DNA of 64,000 nucleotides from Opitutales bacterium (GTDB taxonomy: Bacteria > Verrucomicrobiota > Verrucomicrobiia > Opitutales > JABSRG01), in NCBI GenBank assembly GCA_028280845.1, contig JANQKZ010000045.1:81121-145120 (forward strand), read 5' to 3'. Numbering within the stretch: position 1 is the stretch's first letter; each line of letters opens with the position of its first letter. This document shows, in pieces, positions 32,269-43,575 of the stretch. A model generated the notes under the pieces. That model was not told the DNA's origin. It searched no databases and saw nothing but the letters and a program-made list of their open reading frames with translations. Both the position numbers and the translations under genes were made by a program.

Positions 32269-34692
32269 ATGCTTCAGGACCTGCGCTATGCCGTCCGCCA
32301 ATTATGGCGGGACAAAAGCTTTGGCATTATTGTCATTCTTACCCTGGGGATGGGCCTCACCGGCTGCATCCTCATTTTTTCCCTCCTCAATTCGATGATG
32401 TTCCGGCCACTCCCCTATGCCCACGGGGATAGCCAATTCCAAATCCGGCAGTTCAACACCGAACGCGGAATGGATACCTGGTCCGGAATTAGTGGTTCCG
32501 ACCTCATGGCTATTCGGGAACGTCAGCTGGTATTTACCGATATTGCCGCAACCCGGAATTATAACCACACCGTCCACTGGGAAGGCTCCAGCGAGGTGGT
32601 TTACGCCCATCTCTCTACCCCGAATTACTTTCCCCTCCTCGGGGTTACCCCTGCTTTGGGGGAAATCATAACCCCGGAAAATGCCTTTATTGACAACCAG
32701 CCAGCCGCTATCCTGACGTGGGGCCTCTGGCAGCGACTGTTCGGAGGAGATCCCAACGTCATCGGGGAAATCGTCACCCTGGAATCAGGCAGCTGCCGGA
32801 TTGTGGGAATTCTGCCTGCGAATTTCCGCATCCCCCGTTTTAACGACGGTCCCCTCCTCTTCAAAGCGATCGCGTGGGAAGAGATCGACCGTCATAACCA
32901 CAGCAACCGCTTTTATCATGCTATCGGCCCGCTGAGGGATGGGGTAAAACCCGGTCAGGCCACGGCAGACCTGATACGAATTGGAGCCACCCTGGAGGAC
33001 GAGCATCCCAGGTCGAACAAACAGGTGCGGTTTCAGGCCTTACCCCTCCGGCAGGGGCTGACGTTTGGACTGGAGCAGCAACTGGTTTTCCTGCTCGTCA
33101 CGACCTTCCTCCTCCTCGGGATCGGGTGTGTCAATGTAATGAATCTGCTCCTCGCCCGAGGAGTCAAACGCACCAGGGAAGTGGCTGTTCGCCTGGCTGT
33201 CGGAGCACGCAACTACCATATCCTCCGACAACTGGTAACCGAGAACCTGCTTGTCGTCACCTTGGCCGCGATCATGGGCCTGTTCCTTACCTTTTGGCTT
33301 TTACCCCCACTCCTCGTTTCCCTTCAATCCATCCCCGTTTTCCAAAGCTTCGACTTTATCACCGTGGATAGAAACGTGGTGCTGTTTACCTTTTCAGTAG
33401 TCATCGTGATCAGCCTCTTGATCGGGGCCCTGCCCGCTTTGCAAACACGCAATGTCAATGTGGAGACTGCCCTGCGAGAAGCCTCAGCCCGCAGTATGGG
33501 ATCTCCCCGAGGTCGGCATATCGGTCAGTTTCTTATCGGGGTTGAAGTCGCATTGTCCGTCGCCCTCCTCATGGGAGCGGGATTACTTGTCCGTAGTTTC
33601 GTCAAAGTAAACCAGGCGGATACAGGCATTGTGACCGAAGAGCTTACGGTGTTTCGCACTGCCCTGGAAAGCGGAGTCGTCACCGATCCCGTGGCTCGCA
33701 ATGCGGCCTATGAAGAAATCCGGCAGCTCCTGGAAACCCTTCCTGGGGTCAGGAGTGCCGCCCTCATGAGCGGGGGGATTCCTAATTCCAGTCAATTCGG
33801 GATCCGATTTAAAGGCGCGGAAGAAGCCCTCCCCCTCGAAGAGTCGAAGCGCATTGTCATACCTTGGATTGTTTCGACCGAATTTTCCGAAACCATGGGC
33901 TTATCTCTGCTCCAGGGGCGACTGATCGACAACCGGGACACAGCCAACTCCCCCTTGGTCACCGTCGTCAGCCGAGCCACGGCTGATGCATTCTGGCCGG
34001 GTGAATCCCCCATCGGTAAGCGAATTCAATGGGACTATCGTGGCACCCCGCAAACCGTTGAAGTCATCGGCGTGGTCAGCGACATCCTGGCCTCCGGGCC
34101 AGCCCCTGAACCTTTGCATTTCGCCCTCCTGCCACACACCCAACAGTTTATCCGCAATTCCAACTTCGTCCTTCGGTCCCAACACGGGGGAAATATAGCC
34201 CAAGAGGCCATCACCGAAGCTATCTGGCAGCGCGACCCCGATGCCTCCCTCTATGGGTTCAGTACCATCCAACAGAATTATCGGGATAGCCGGAGCGGCG
34301 CACGGCTCATGATGCTTCTCTTCGTATCTCTGGGCGGCACGGCCTTGGTTCTGTGTACTGCTGGAATCTATTCCGTGTTGTCCTACCTGGTTTCTCAGCG
34401 CACCGCCGAGTTTGGCTTGCGTATGGCCCTGGGGGCGAGCCCATCCAAAATCCTGGCTATGGTGCTCAGGCAGGCCCTGTGGGTCGCAGCCTGGGGCACC
34501 GCCATTGGTTGCCTGCTCGGGTTTGCCGGATCGCGGTTTCTCAACATGTTCCTCTTCGAGATCGAGCGAAACGACCCGCTTACCTATGGAGCCATCATCG
34601 TGGGGATATCGCTGTTAACGGTCTTGGCCTGCGGGGTACCCGCTTGGCGAGCCTCCAAAATCAGCCCCATGCAGGCTCTCCGGACGGACTAG
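32269..34692 (+). CDS. Orphan MacB/FtsX-type ABC transporter permease
   Basis: An 807-residue permease begun at the ATG at 32269, because MLQDLRYAVRQLWRDKSF is the usual start of this family; an in-frame TTG at 32206 would add 21 residues. Architecture: TM1 (GIIVILTLGMGLTGCILIF), MacB periplasmic core domain, a three-helix FtsX domain (LVFLLVTTFLLLGIGCVNVMNLLLARGVKRTREVAVRLAVGA), a further TM, then a second core and a second FtsX domain (TALVLCTAGIYSVLSYLVSQRTAEFGLRMALGA), ending SKISPMQALR. This duplicated form is often called ADOP. There is no ATPase gene beside it. Probable role is mechanotransmission or export of an unknown substrate. Confidence 0.88.
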   Translation: MLQDLRYAVRQLWRDKSFGIIVILTLGMGLTGCILIFSLLNSMMFRPLPYAHGDSQFQIRQFNTERGMDTWSGISGSDLMAIRERQLVFTDIAATRNYNHTVHWEGSSEVVYAHLSTPNYFPLLGVTPALGEIITPENAFIDNQPAAILTWGLWQRLFGGDPNVIGEIVTLESGSCRIVGILPANFRIPRFNDGPLLFKAIAWEEIDRHNHSNRFYHAIGPLRDGVKPGQATADLIRIGATLEDEHPRSNKQVRFQALPLRQGLTFGLEQQLVFLLVTTFLLLGIGCVNVMNLLLARGVKRTREVAVRLAVGARNYHILRQLVTENLLVVTLAAIMGLFLTFWLLPPLLVSLQSIPVFQSFDFITVDRNVVLFTFSVVIVISLLIGALPALQTRNVNVETALREASARSMGSPRGRHIGQFLIGVEVALSVALLMGAGLLVRSFVKVNQADTGIVTEELTVFRTALESGVVTDPVARNAAYEEIRQLLETLPGVRSAALMSGGIPNSSQFGIRFKGAEEALPLEESKRIVIPWIVSTEFSETMGLSLLQGRLIDNRDTANSPLVTVVSRATADAFWPGESPIGKRIQWDYRGTPQTVEVIGVVSDILASGPAPEPLHFALLPHTQQFIRNSNFVLRSQHGGNIAQEAITEAIWQRDPDASLYGFSTIQQNYRDSRSGARLMMLLFVSLGGTALVLCTAGIYSVLSYLVSQRTAEFGLRMALGASPSKILAMVLRQALWVAAWGTAIGCLLGFAGSRFLNMFLFEIERNDPLTYGAIIVGISLLTVLACGVPAWRASKISPMQALRTD

Positions 34693-34712
34693 GCAGAGCG
34701 GCGTAGAACGGG

Positions 34713-37700
34713 CTAAGACTGTTTAAACCAGGAACGAATCCGCTTCCGCTCGCGATACACGCAGCCAAGCAGAAGCAGAGCCCCTCCGATATAAGTCGAT
34801 GGTTCTGGAACAGGCACAATTTCGTTGCCTCGCCACTGGGCCGCAAAGTCGCCGGTTTGCCCGGCTGGGTTCCGAAATATGATTTGCCCCAATTGGGTTT
34901 CACTGAGCCCTGCGTCAGCAAATAGAATCTGGTCCAGGCCACCTCCTTCAAAGTCACCATTCCAGTTTTCAATGATCAACTGGCTACTCCCATCCCAGGC
35001 GATCCCTTCACTATCTGAGAATTGAAGGATACTGCCATCTCCAGCTGCCGATCCCATGTCGATGGTGGAGTCGGCTGAGAGGGTCAGGGTGTCCACAATC
35101 TCATTAAAATCATTCAGATTGAGGGTGCCCCCGCTCAGTTCCAGGTCGGTGGAGTTTCCGATCTGGTCGTCCGCGCTGAGGAATAGGGTCCCACCCTGGA
35201 CATCCAGGAGCGACCCTTCAATGTTGTTGAGGTTGGAATCCAGCGTCAAATCCCCATCTCCCGCTTTGGTGATTGTACCCAGATTAATGATACCGGTTCC
35301 TGGCACCGAAGAGGTGATCTCGTTCGAGTTCCCATTCCCCACATTCATTGTGATATTGGGCCGGTTCGACACCGCAGGATTAGTCACACTGAGGTCACCA
35401 TCCGTTATCTGAAGCGTCCCGGCCGTCAATTCGGACCCGCCATCCAGGATTGTCGTGGAAGCCAGGGAGGTGACTCCACCGGAGACCGCTAAAGTTCCGT
35501 TGTTGGTCAAGTTGATCTGCCCCACTAGAGAAACCGCCGTGTCGGTTGCCCCACTGATGTTTACCGTGGAGAATGCCCCATCCACAGTGAAGGTGTCATT
35601 GCTACTGAGCCCAAAACTGTTGGCAACTCCCTCGGATAAGTCGACATTGAGTGTCCCTCCATTGGTTACGCTGTATGTGGAACCCGTCGTCCCCGTATCA
35701 GGCGAGCTGAAGTCTCCGCCTCCGGTTAAGTTGATGGTGCCTCCGGAAACCGTGAGAGAGGATCCACTTTCGACCGTGATATTGTCGCCCACGGTAATGC
35801 TAGTGGTCCCCCCGGTGTTGACCAGATTGCCCCCATTGGAAGTATCCCCGAGAAGAAAATCCGCCGCCCCATTGGTGTTGGAGAGGGTGACGGTGCCGCT
35901 GTTATTGGTCAGGGTCACACCCCCGCTCAACTCAATGGTGTTCGCCCCACTCATTGTCGCGGTCAAAGTCGAGCCGGAGTTTACTGTGATATTACCGGTT
36001 CCCAGGTAGTTGTTTCCCCCGGAATCTTCACCCAGAATGAGTGAATCGTTTTGGCTCACCAGGACGTTGCCACTCTCGACGATGAGACCCCCGCTAAAAT
36101 CCGTGTCGTTACTCGCGATGCTCAACGTGCCTCCACCATCAACCGTCAACCCACCGGTCCCGGAAAAGTCTTTCCCGGTATCCAGGGCCAAGGTCGTATC
36201 ACTAGCGATATTGATCGTCGTGTTGACTTGGCCTAAGTCGACGGTCTCCGTTCCTGAGAAAGTCAGAGTGTTGCCGCCGGTAACGCTAAAGTCTGCGTTA
36301 ATGTTCAGGCCGTTGGCAATAGTCTGGCTTGCATTGTCAGCATTTAAAGTTCCTCCGTTAATAGTAAGATCGCCGGTCCCCAAAGCAGCGTTATTGCGAA
36401 TTCGGAGAGTTCCCTCATTCAGGGTAACCCCACCCGTGAACGTGTTGGCATCGTCCAACCGTAGGATGCCATCGCCATTTTTCACGATTGCGCCCCCGCC
36501 AGAGATCAAAGACCGGATCTGTGTCTGACTCGAACCACTCACGGTGATGTTGTTTCCGTTAGTCGCCAAGGTAGAACTAGTTCCCCCCAGAATTAAGCCG
36601 GTCGTGGCAGAGGAATTATTGATGATTTGCAAATTATCATTCAGCGAAAAATTGATATTCCGATTATTGTTTCCCACCCGGTTTTGCGCATTGCCGGAAA
36701 CAATGATGAAAGCATCCGCATCTCCTGTTTGGTCGAATACAAAGGTCCTCGAGACAGAATTCGAACTGGACCGAATCACGTAATTGTTCCCCGTGGTCTG
36801 ATTAAAGGTGAGGTTCCCTAAAGTACGGGTGCCTCCATTGTCCCCATTGACATTTACGCTTCCAGCATTGGCATCCAAATTGCCAAAGATCACTTTATCC
36901 CCGACATTCAAACCCGGCATAGACCCGGCATTCGGATCCCAGTTTGTAAGTTGCGAAGCGGAATCGCCCCAGGCAGAGTTAGAATCTGCATCCCACTCCG
37001 AAAAGTCGGCCAGGGTGGGTACAAGCTCATAGCGACCATCTCCGGTCAGGCGCCATTCTACATCTCCCCACCCGGTAAAAGTGGTGTTATCTCTGATCGT
37101 GTCGCGTACGCCCTGGGTCACGCTGTCATCCACAAAGAAACCCGTCGTCGTGGACGCGGTCGTAATGGTGGCATCGGGAGTGCCCACCCAATCGTCGATG
37201 GTCAAGCTCCCTGCAGTGAGATCGATATCACTGAAGGTAAGCAGCCCTCCCGTTGTGGAATTAAAATCGATCACCCCCGAGCCGGTGTTGTTGATATCCA
37301 GGCTGCCTATGGTATCGCCAAAACCATTGGTGGACAGCGTCCCGTCTCCCAGAGTGATGGACATATTGTCACTGAAGGTATTATCCGCTCCAATCGCCAC
37401 CTCCCCCGCGTTGATGTTCATTACCCCTTCAAAGGTGTTGGCTCCGGAAAAGGTCATCGTGCCTGTCCCATTTTTATTAAAGATGTCTCCACTGTCCCCG
37501 TTCATAGTTCCACTGAAGACCGTGTTGGTATTATCAGAGCCCACCGACAACGTGACATTGGTATTCCCGGCGTTCTCCATGGTCAGATTCCCCCCACCTG
37601 CCAGCGAAGTAAAGGTGTCACTCCGAATGTTCATATCCAGAGTGGCCCCACTATTGATGATGACCGCGGACTGGTCATTTAACCGATTATTTCCCCCCGC

Positions 37701-40070
37701 GTAACGCAAGGTTCCGGATTCCACGATGGTATCCCCCGTGTAAGCCATCGGATCCTGCCACTCGACAATACCATCTCCCGTAATGGTGACATTGCCCGTC
37801 CCCGTGATTGCTCCATCGATGGAGAGCACGGCTCCGGAGGCAGCTCCGAAAGAGGCTCCGCTGGCTCCCACATCGGCCCCGGCATCAATTTCATTGGTTC
37901 CCGAAGCGGACCATACCGCCGCCTTCCCGGCCACCCCCGAACCGGATACGGTAAAGGCCTCGTCGTCCCCCGTGTTGATACCGCCGGAAAGTTCAATCGT
38001 GGCTCCGGATTCGACGACCGTCCCGCCAGTGGTATTTCCAAGGGCACCCGCGTTGCTGATACTCAGCGTTCCCTCGGATACGGTGGTCACTCCGGAATAG
38101 GTGTTATTATTGGACAGGGTCGCCGTGCCTGCACCAGTCTTCGTGACACTGAGTGAGTTGCTGATGACGGAATCGATGTCCAGATTGGCTCCGGATTGGG
38201 AATCCAAAGCCAGGTTGAAACCGCCGCCATTGATACCGCCTGTATCGACGGTCAACCGATCGGCCTGCGAACTGATGGTGGCATCGCCTGTCAACGTTAC
38301 CCCGGACTGCCAGGTATTGTCGCCCGAGGTATTGGACAGCGCGCCGACTCCATCCTGACCAGCCCCGGCAATCGTCAGGGTTTCCCCCGTCCCCACCGTG
38401 ATCCCATTCGCCAGGGCAAGCGTGCCGCCATCCTGCACCGTCGTACCACCAGCAGTCGTCCCTAGACCTTGGGCATCTTCAATCTGCAAAATGCCCCCTT
38501 CAATGTCGACGGCTCCCGTAAACGTATTTGCCCGGGTAAACCGAGTCGTTCCTATTTCGGTTTTGGAGAGGCTTCCGGATCCCGAAATGATTCCACTGAC
38601 TACGGTCGTTCCCGTATTGCGGAATTCAATATTCTCCGCGTTGCCGATAATATCCCCCCCGATGGTCAGGGTCTGGTCGACTAGATTTTGAATCACGGCC
38701 TGATCCTTCACATCGATATCCACGTTGATCGTGTGATCGGCATTCCCTGCCGGATTGTTCAATACGCTGATGTAGGCCTTATCATTATCGCTCGTGTCCG
38801 CATCAAACTGCAGGTTGATTTTCCGGGTCCCCGTATCCCCATTCAGGGTATAGCTGGTCGGCCCGGAAAAGATGAGCGCGTTATGCGTCTTGTCCGAGCC
38901 ATCTACCGAAATGGTCTGGGCGGTTTGGGTATTTGTATAATTGTTGGTAAACAACACCGAATCATAATCATCCGGGATCGCGTCTCCGTCCCAATTGGTC
39001 GCCGTGGTCCAACGATTGTCCAGGGAATCATTGTCCCAGAACACAGCGGAATCCCCCGCCGTCGCCGAAACGGATAAGTTCCGGATTTCATGCACATTAA
39101 TCGATCCACCCGTGGCAGCTCCAAACCCGATCCGTAACTGGTCCGGCCGGGTGAATCCGGTCGCCGATAGATCCACATCAAACAGAAAATCTTCGCTCGT
39201 CCCAAACCCGTCCGTTAAGTAAACCGAAAGCTGGTTATTGACGTCCAAGAGGATCCTCACGTTCCGATAGTCACCGGCATCCTGGTCGGGTCGGGTCGAC
39301 GTATCGAATGACAAACTGGGAGCCAGATCCGGTATCACGAGCTCGTCAGTGTCCGTATAATCCCGGTCACCGGTTGCCCCCAAAAGAAGATAAGCGTCCT
39401 CTCCCGCTGTTCCCGTCCACCCGTCGATGGCGGCGGGCCCACGCACCACCACCTGGTTTTTGTTCAAGCCGTTAGATATATCCACGCTACTGCCAGTCGG
39501 ATTATTAAGATCATAGGCTCCACTTCGACCTTCGGCGTCGTTAATGAAATTTCCGTATACATCGAGCCCGACACCAAGATAGGCCCCGGCCAAACCCGGG
39601 TTACTCAATAGCTGGGCATAGCCCAGGGACCCCCCAAATGCTCCTACGTCAAATTCTACTCCAGCATCCCACAGGAATAGAGTAATTCCGTCGGCAGGAT
39701 CGCTTCCCCCACCCCACATCGTAAAGTCTACCGAAATTTCGATCTGGTTAGCTGAGGAGGGTATCGGGGTATCCAGGGCCACCGCATTGGCCTGGAATCC
39801 CGTGGTGGTGGCCAGACGCAACCACCCATCTCCCACTGCATCGATGGTCGACCCGGTTTCCGGATCGGTGGCCTCCGGCGCCCTTCCCGCCGTCAGGCGT
39901 GGCCCTGGGGCGGTTCCATTGACGTCAGAGGTGAACTCCCACCCTGGTGCGCTCGTCCCCGTAAAACTCTCCTCAAACAAAAACTGCCCGAATATTGGGC
40001 AAGGCAAAGCCACCCAGGTTATCACCAGAGCAAATGAAACAACCCTCAGGCAGATAGATTGGCGCCGCAT
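34713..40070 (-). CDS. Giant PEP-CTERM surface protein with lectin-like domain and autotransporter-type beta-strand repeats
   Basis: A 1785-residue protein from the ATG at 40070 (an upstream TTG at 40115 is less likely). Signal peptide about 1-28 (CLRVVSFALVITWVALPC). Residues about 30-320 resemble an L-type lectin/concanavalin domain (FEESFTGTSAPGWEF, DFTMWGGGSDPADGITLFLWD). The remainder is a long beta-helix of autotransporter-associated repeats with GxGxLTKxGxGTLTLSGxNTY-like units, e.g. SLSKTEIGTTRFTRANTFTG and VTKTGAGTATLSNNNTYSG. The end has VPEPSTYIGGALLLLGCVYRERKR, a standard PEP-CTERM signal: VPEP, membrane segment, basic cluster. It should be exported and processed by an exosortase, then displayed at the surface or in the matrix. 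No beta-barrel is present, so it is not a true autotransporter. It is convergent with the ABC permease gene (20 bp). Confidence 0.87.
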   Translation of the reverse strand: MRRQSICLRVVSFALVITWVALPCPIFGQFLFEESFTGTSAPGWEFTSDVNGTAPGPRLTAGRAPEATDPETGSTIDAVGDGWLRLATTTGFQANAVALDTPIPSSANQIEISVDFTMWGGGSDPADGITLFLWDAGVEFDVGAFGGSLGYAQLLSNPGLAGAYLGVGLDVYGNFINDAEGRSGAYDLNNPTGSSVDISNGLNKNQVVVRGPAAIDGWTGTAGEDAYLLLGATGDRDYTDTDELVIPDLAPSLSFDTSTRPDQDAGDYRNVRILLDVNNQLSVYLTDGFGTSEDFLFDVDLSATGFTRPDQLRIGFGAATGGSINVHEIRNLSVSATAGDSAVFWDNDSLDNRWTTATNWDGDAIPDDYDSVLFTNNYTNTQTAQTISVDGSDKTHNALIFSGPTSYTLNGDTGTRKINLQFDADTSDNDKAYISVLNNPAGNADHTINVDIDVKDQAVIQNLVDQTLTIGGDIIGNAENIEFRNTGTTVVSGIISGSGSLSKTEIGTTRFTRANTFTGAVDIEGGILQIEDAQGLGTTAGGTTVQDGGTLALANGITVGTGETLTIAGAGQDGVGALSNTSGDNTWQSGVTLTGDATISSQADRLTVDTGGINGGGFNLALDSQSGANLDIDSVISNSLSVTKTGAGTATLSNNNTYSGVTTVSEGTLSISNAGALGNTTGGTVVESGATIELSGGINTGDDEAFTVSGSGVAGKAAVWSASGTNEIDAGADVGASGASFGAASGAVLSIDGAITGTGNVTITGDGIVEWQDPMAYTGDTIVESGTLRYAGGNNRLNDQSAVIINSGATLDMNIRSDTFTSLAGGGNLTMENAGNTNVTLSVGSDNTNTVFSGTMNGDSGDIFNKNGTGTMTFSGANTFEGVMNINAGEVAIGADNTFSDNMSITLGDGTLSTNGFGDTIGSLDINNTGSGVIDFNSTTGGLLTFSDIDLTAGSLTIDDWVGTPDATITTASTTTGFFVDDSVTQGVRDTIRDNTTFTGWGDVEWRLTGDGRYELVPTLADFSEWDADSNSAWGDSASQLTNWDPNAGSMPGLNVGDKVIFGNLDANAGSVNVNGDNGGTRTLGNLTFNQTTGNNYVIRSSSNSVSRTFVFDQTGDADAFIIVSGNAQNRVGNNNRNINFSLNDNLQIINNSSATTGLILGGTSSTLATNGNNITVSGSSQTQIRSLISGGGAIVKNGDGILRLDDANTFTGGVTLNEGTLRIRNNAALGTGDLTINGGTLNADNASQTIANGLNINADFSVTGGNTLTFSGTETVDLGQVNTTINIASDTTLALDTGKDFSGTGGLTVDGGGTLSIASNDTDFSGGLIVESGNVLVSQNDSLILGEDSGGNNYLGTGNITVNSGSTLTATMSGANTIELSGGVTLTNNSGTVTLSNTNGAADFLLGDTSNGGNLVNTGGTTSITVGDNITVESGSSLTVSGGTINLTGGGDFSSPDTGTTGSTYSVTNGGTLNVDLSEGVANSFGLSSNDTFTVDGAFSTVNISGATDTAVSLVGQINLTNNGTLAVSGGVTSLASTTILDGGSELTAGTLQITDGDLSVTNPAVSNRPNITMNVGNGNSNEITSSVPGTGIINLGTITKAGDGDLTLDSNLNNIEGSLLDVQGGTLFLSADDQIGNSTDLELSGGTLNLNDFNEIVDTLTLSADSTIDMGSAAGDGSILQFSDSEGIAWDGSSQLIIENWNGDFEGGGLDQILFADAGLSETQLGQIIFRNPAGQTGDFAAQWRGNEIVPVPEPSTYIGGALLLLGCVYRERKRIRSWFKQS

Positions 40071-40476
40071 AGCGAGTAATGGCTCTATTGCCCGAAAATG
40101 AGATTTAGCAGACAATGCGGCTTGAATCGGCGTACCTCATAAAAAACTTAGTCATTTGTAGTTTTTTAATGCATTTTTAACTTATTTCACATGAGCAGCT
40201 TACGGTTCTAAATAAGGAATATACCCTAGAAAATAAAATAAGGTATTCTCCTTATCTCTTTCGTGAAATAATATCAAGCCATGAAGGTCTCCCTTTGAGA
40301 CCGGCATGACCAACCTGAATCTCCCCTGAAAAATATCCTAAGTCTTTATATTATAAAAACTTATATTATATTCTTGCTCGAATTTCAGGTTCGGCAAACA
40401 GGAACTGACCCACCCTGAAGTCACAGCGATTCCCATGAAATAAGAAAATCGTAGCGACCAACGAAGGCCAAATCAC
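40071..40476. other. AT-rich promoter region of the giant surface protein gene
   Basis: This 406-bp gap lies upstream of the giant leftward gene and downstream of the isocitrate dehydrogenase gene. It is clearly richer in A and T than the coding DNA. It holds a direct repeat of TTATATTATA at 40346-40355 and 40361-40370; on the reverse strand this reads as two TATAAT-like boxes 15 bp apart. No gene is supported here. Confidence 0.5.
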
Positions 40477-42738
<2,262 letters not shown>

Positions 42739-42742
42739 TCAA

Positions 42743-42773
42743 GGGTCAATCCTATATGACCCACTAAGTGGGT
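42743..42773. promoter_or_regulatory. Overlapping palindromes upstream of icd
   Basis: GGGTCA-N8-TGACCC (42743-42762) overlaps ACCCACT-A-AGTGGGT (42759-42773). Both are perfect inverted repeats 44-74 bp upstream of the icd start codon. They share the ACCC step, so they could be alternative hairpins in the leader RNA or adjacent operator halves. Confidence 0.4.
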
Positions 42774-42788
42774 AGTTTTCAGTTTTCA

Positions 42789-42823
42789 GACACCAGAACC
42801 CAGACTCCAGATCTCAGACATAA
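42789..42823. repeat. Heptanucleotide repeat array (GACACCA type)
   Basis: Five units in strict 7-bp register: GACACCA, GAACCCA, GACTCCA, GATCTCA, GACATAA. Same family as the array at 42890-42945. Confidence 0.65.
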
Positions 42824-42889
42824 AAGTCTCCATCCTCCAAACCCACTCTCTTTCCATTTCCTCATCTCTTCCGCTGCTCAAATCCCCTA

Positions 42890-42945
42890 GACACTAGACA
42901 CTAGACACTGGACACTGGACACCAGAACTCAAACACCAGAACCCA
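42890..42945. repeat. Heptanucleotide repeat array (GACACTA type), 8 units
   Basis: Eight uninterrupted 7-bp units: GACACTA twice, GACACTG twice, GACACCA, GAACTCA, AACACCA, GAACCCA. The units differ from each other at one to three positions, as in the short tandem repeats of some cyanobacteria. Confidence 0.75.
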
Positions 42946-43015
42946 GATTGCAAAGATCTCCATCTAAATCCCCCTTACGATTTCGCTCTCCCTTTCCCCT
43001 TTCCTTTTCTTCAAT

Positions 43016-43050
43016 CGTCATTGCGAGAAGCTAAGCGACGTGGCAATCTC
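43016..43050. repeat. REP-like palindromic element (ATTGCGAG...GGCAATC type)
   Basis: CGTCATTGCGAGAAG, then CTAAGCGACGTGGCAATCTC. The ATTGC and GCAAT ends pair with each other. Sequences of the form ATTGCGAGGAGCGAAGCGACGCGGCAATC recur between genes in many unrelated bacteria, so this is a dispersed element. It lies 34 bp upstream of the next start codon. Confidence 0.65.
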
Positions 43051-43084
43051 CAACCCCCATTTCCACCTTCAGCCCCCTCACCAA

Positions 43085-43474
43085 ATGAACCCTTTCAACC
43101 TCCGTGCCCTCTGGAAAGGTTTTCGCGGCAACAGCATCACCTTCTCCCTCATCTTTGCCATGGCCATCATGGGGTTTTCCTTGGCCGGCATCATGCGAGA
43201 CTCCCTCCGCTCTGTCGGACTGTGGTGGCCCCTCGTTTTCCTGGTTCCCATGGTCGCCGTCGGCTGGCTCGCAAAGAATGAGCATCAGCTGAAAATCAGA
43301 AAGCGCACCCGTACCCTCGCCACCATTCTCCTCATCGCCGGCTCCATCTGGTGCTCCACCATGCTTGGCAAATACGAACAGCACCTGCGCGAACAATATT
43401 CCGATACCATCGAACTCGGCCCCCAATACCAAGAACCGGAGCGTGAACCTGCCCGCCGCGGTCCCAGACGTTAG
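43085..43474 (+). CDS. Small membrane protein of unknown function
   Basis: A 129-residue protein from the ATG at 43085; an in-frame GTG at 43040 lies inside the REP element and is rejected. Three hydrophobic segments are visible: ITFSLIFAMAIMGFSLAGIM, LWWPLVFLVPMVAVGWLA and TLATILLIAGSIWCSTML. The C-terminal tail is strongly charged (EQHLREQYSDTIELG, then EREPARRGPRR). No family recognised. It is flanked by repeats on both sides and stands alone. Confidence 0.6.
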   Translation: MNPFNLRALWKGFRGNSITFSLIFAMAIMGFSLAGIMRDSLRSVGLWWPLVFLVPMVAVGWLAKNEHQLKIRKRTRTLATILLIAGSIWCSTMLGKYEQHLREQYSDTIELGPQYQEPEREPARRGPRR

Positions 43475-43540
43475 GCCCGTAGTCGGGAGTCTGCAGCCGG
43501 AGCCCGGTGATCGGAAATCAGGAGGGCCGGGCACCACCCT

Positions 43541-43575
43541 CTCCTCTCACCTCTCACCTCTCTCCTCTCTCCTCT
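43541..43575. repeat. Heptanucleotide repeat array (CTCCTCT/CACCTCT type), 5 units
   Basis: Five uninterrupted units: CTCCTCT, CACCTCT, CACCTCT, CTCCTCT, CTCCTCT. The array ends at the stop codon of the leftward nucleoside hydrolase gene. Its reverse complement units (AGAGGAG, AGAGGTG) recur at 49382-49416. Confidence 0.7.

Noticed and set aside
34825..39222. Many open frames up to 243 codons on the + strand opposite the giant PEP-CTERM gene
   Set aside because: They mirror the Gly/Thr/Asn/Ser-rich repeats of the reverse-strand gene, are repetitive in Val, Pro and Ser, and have no signal peptides or domains. They are antisense shadows.
42789..42945. Possible CRISPR array
   Set aside because: The repeats are 7 bp with no spacers and drift from unit to unit; no cas genes are present.
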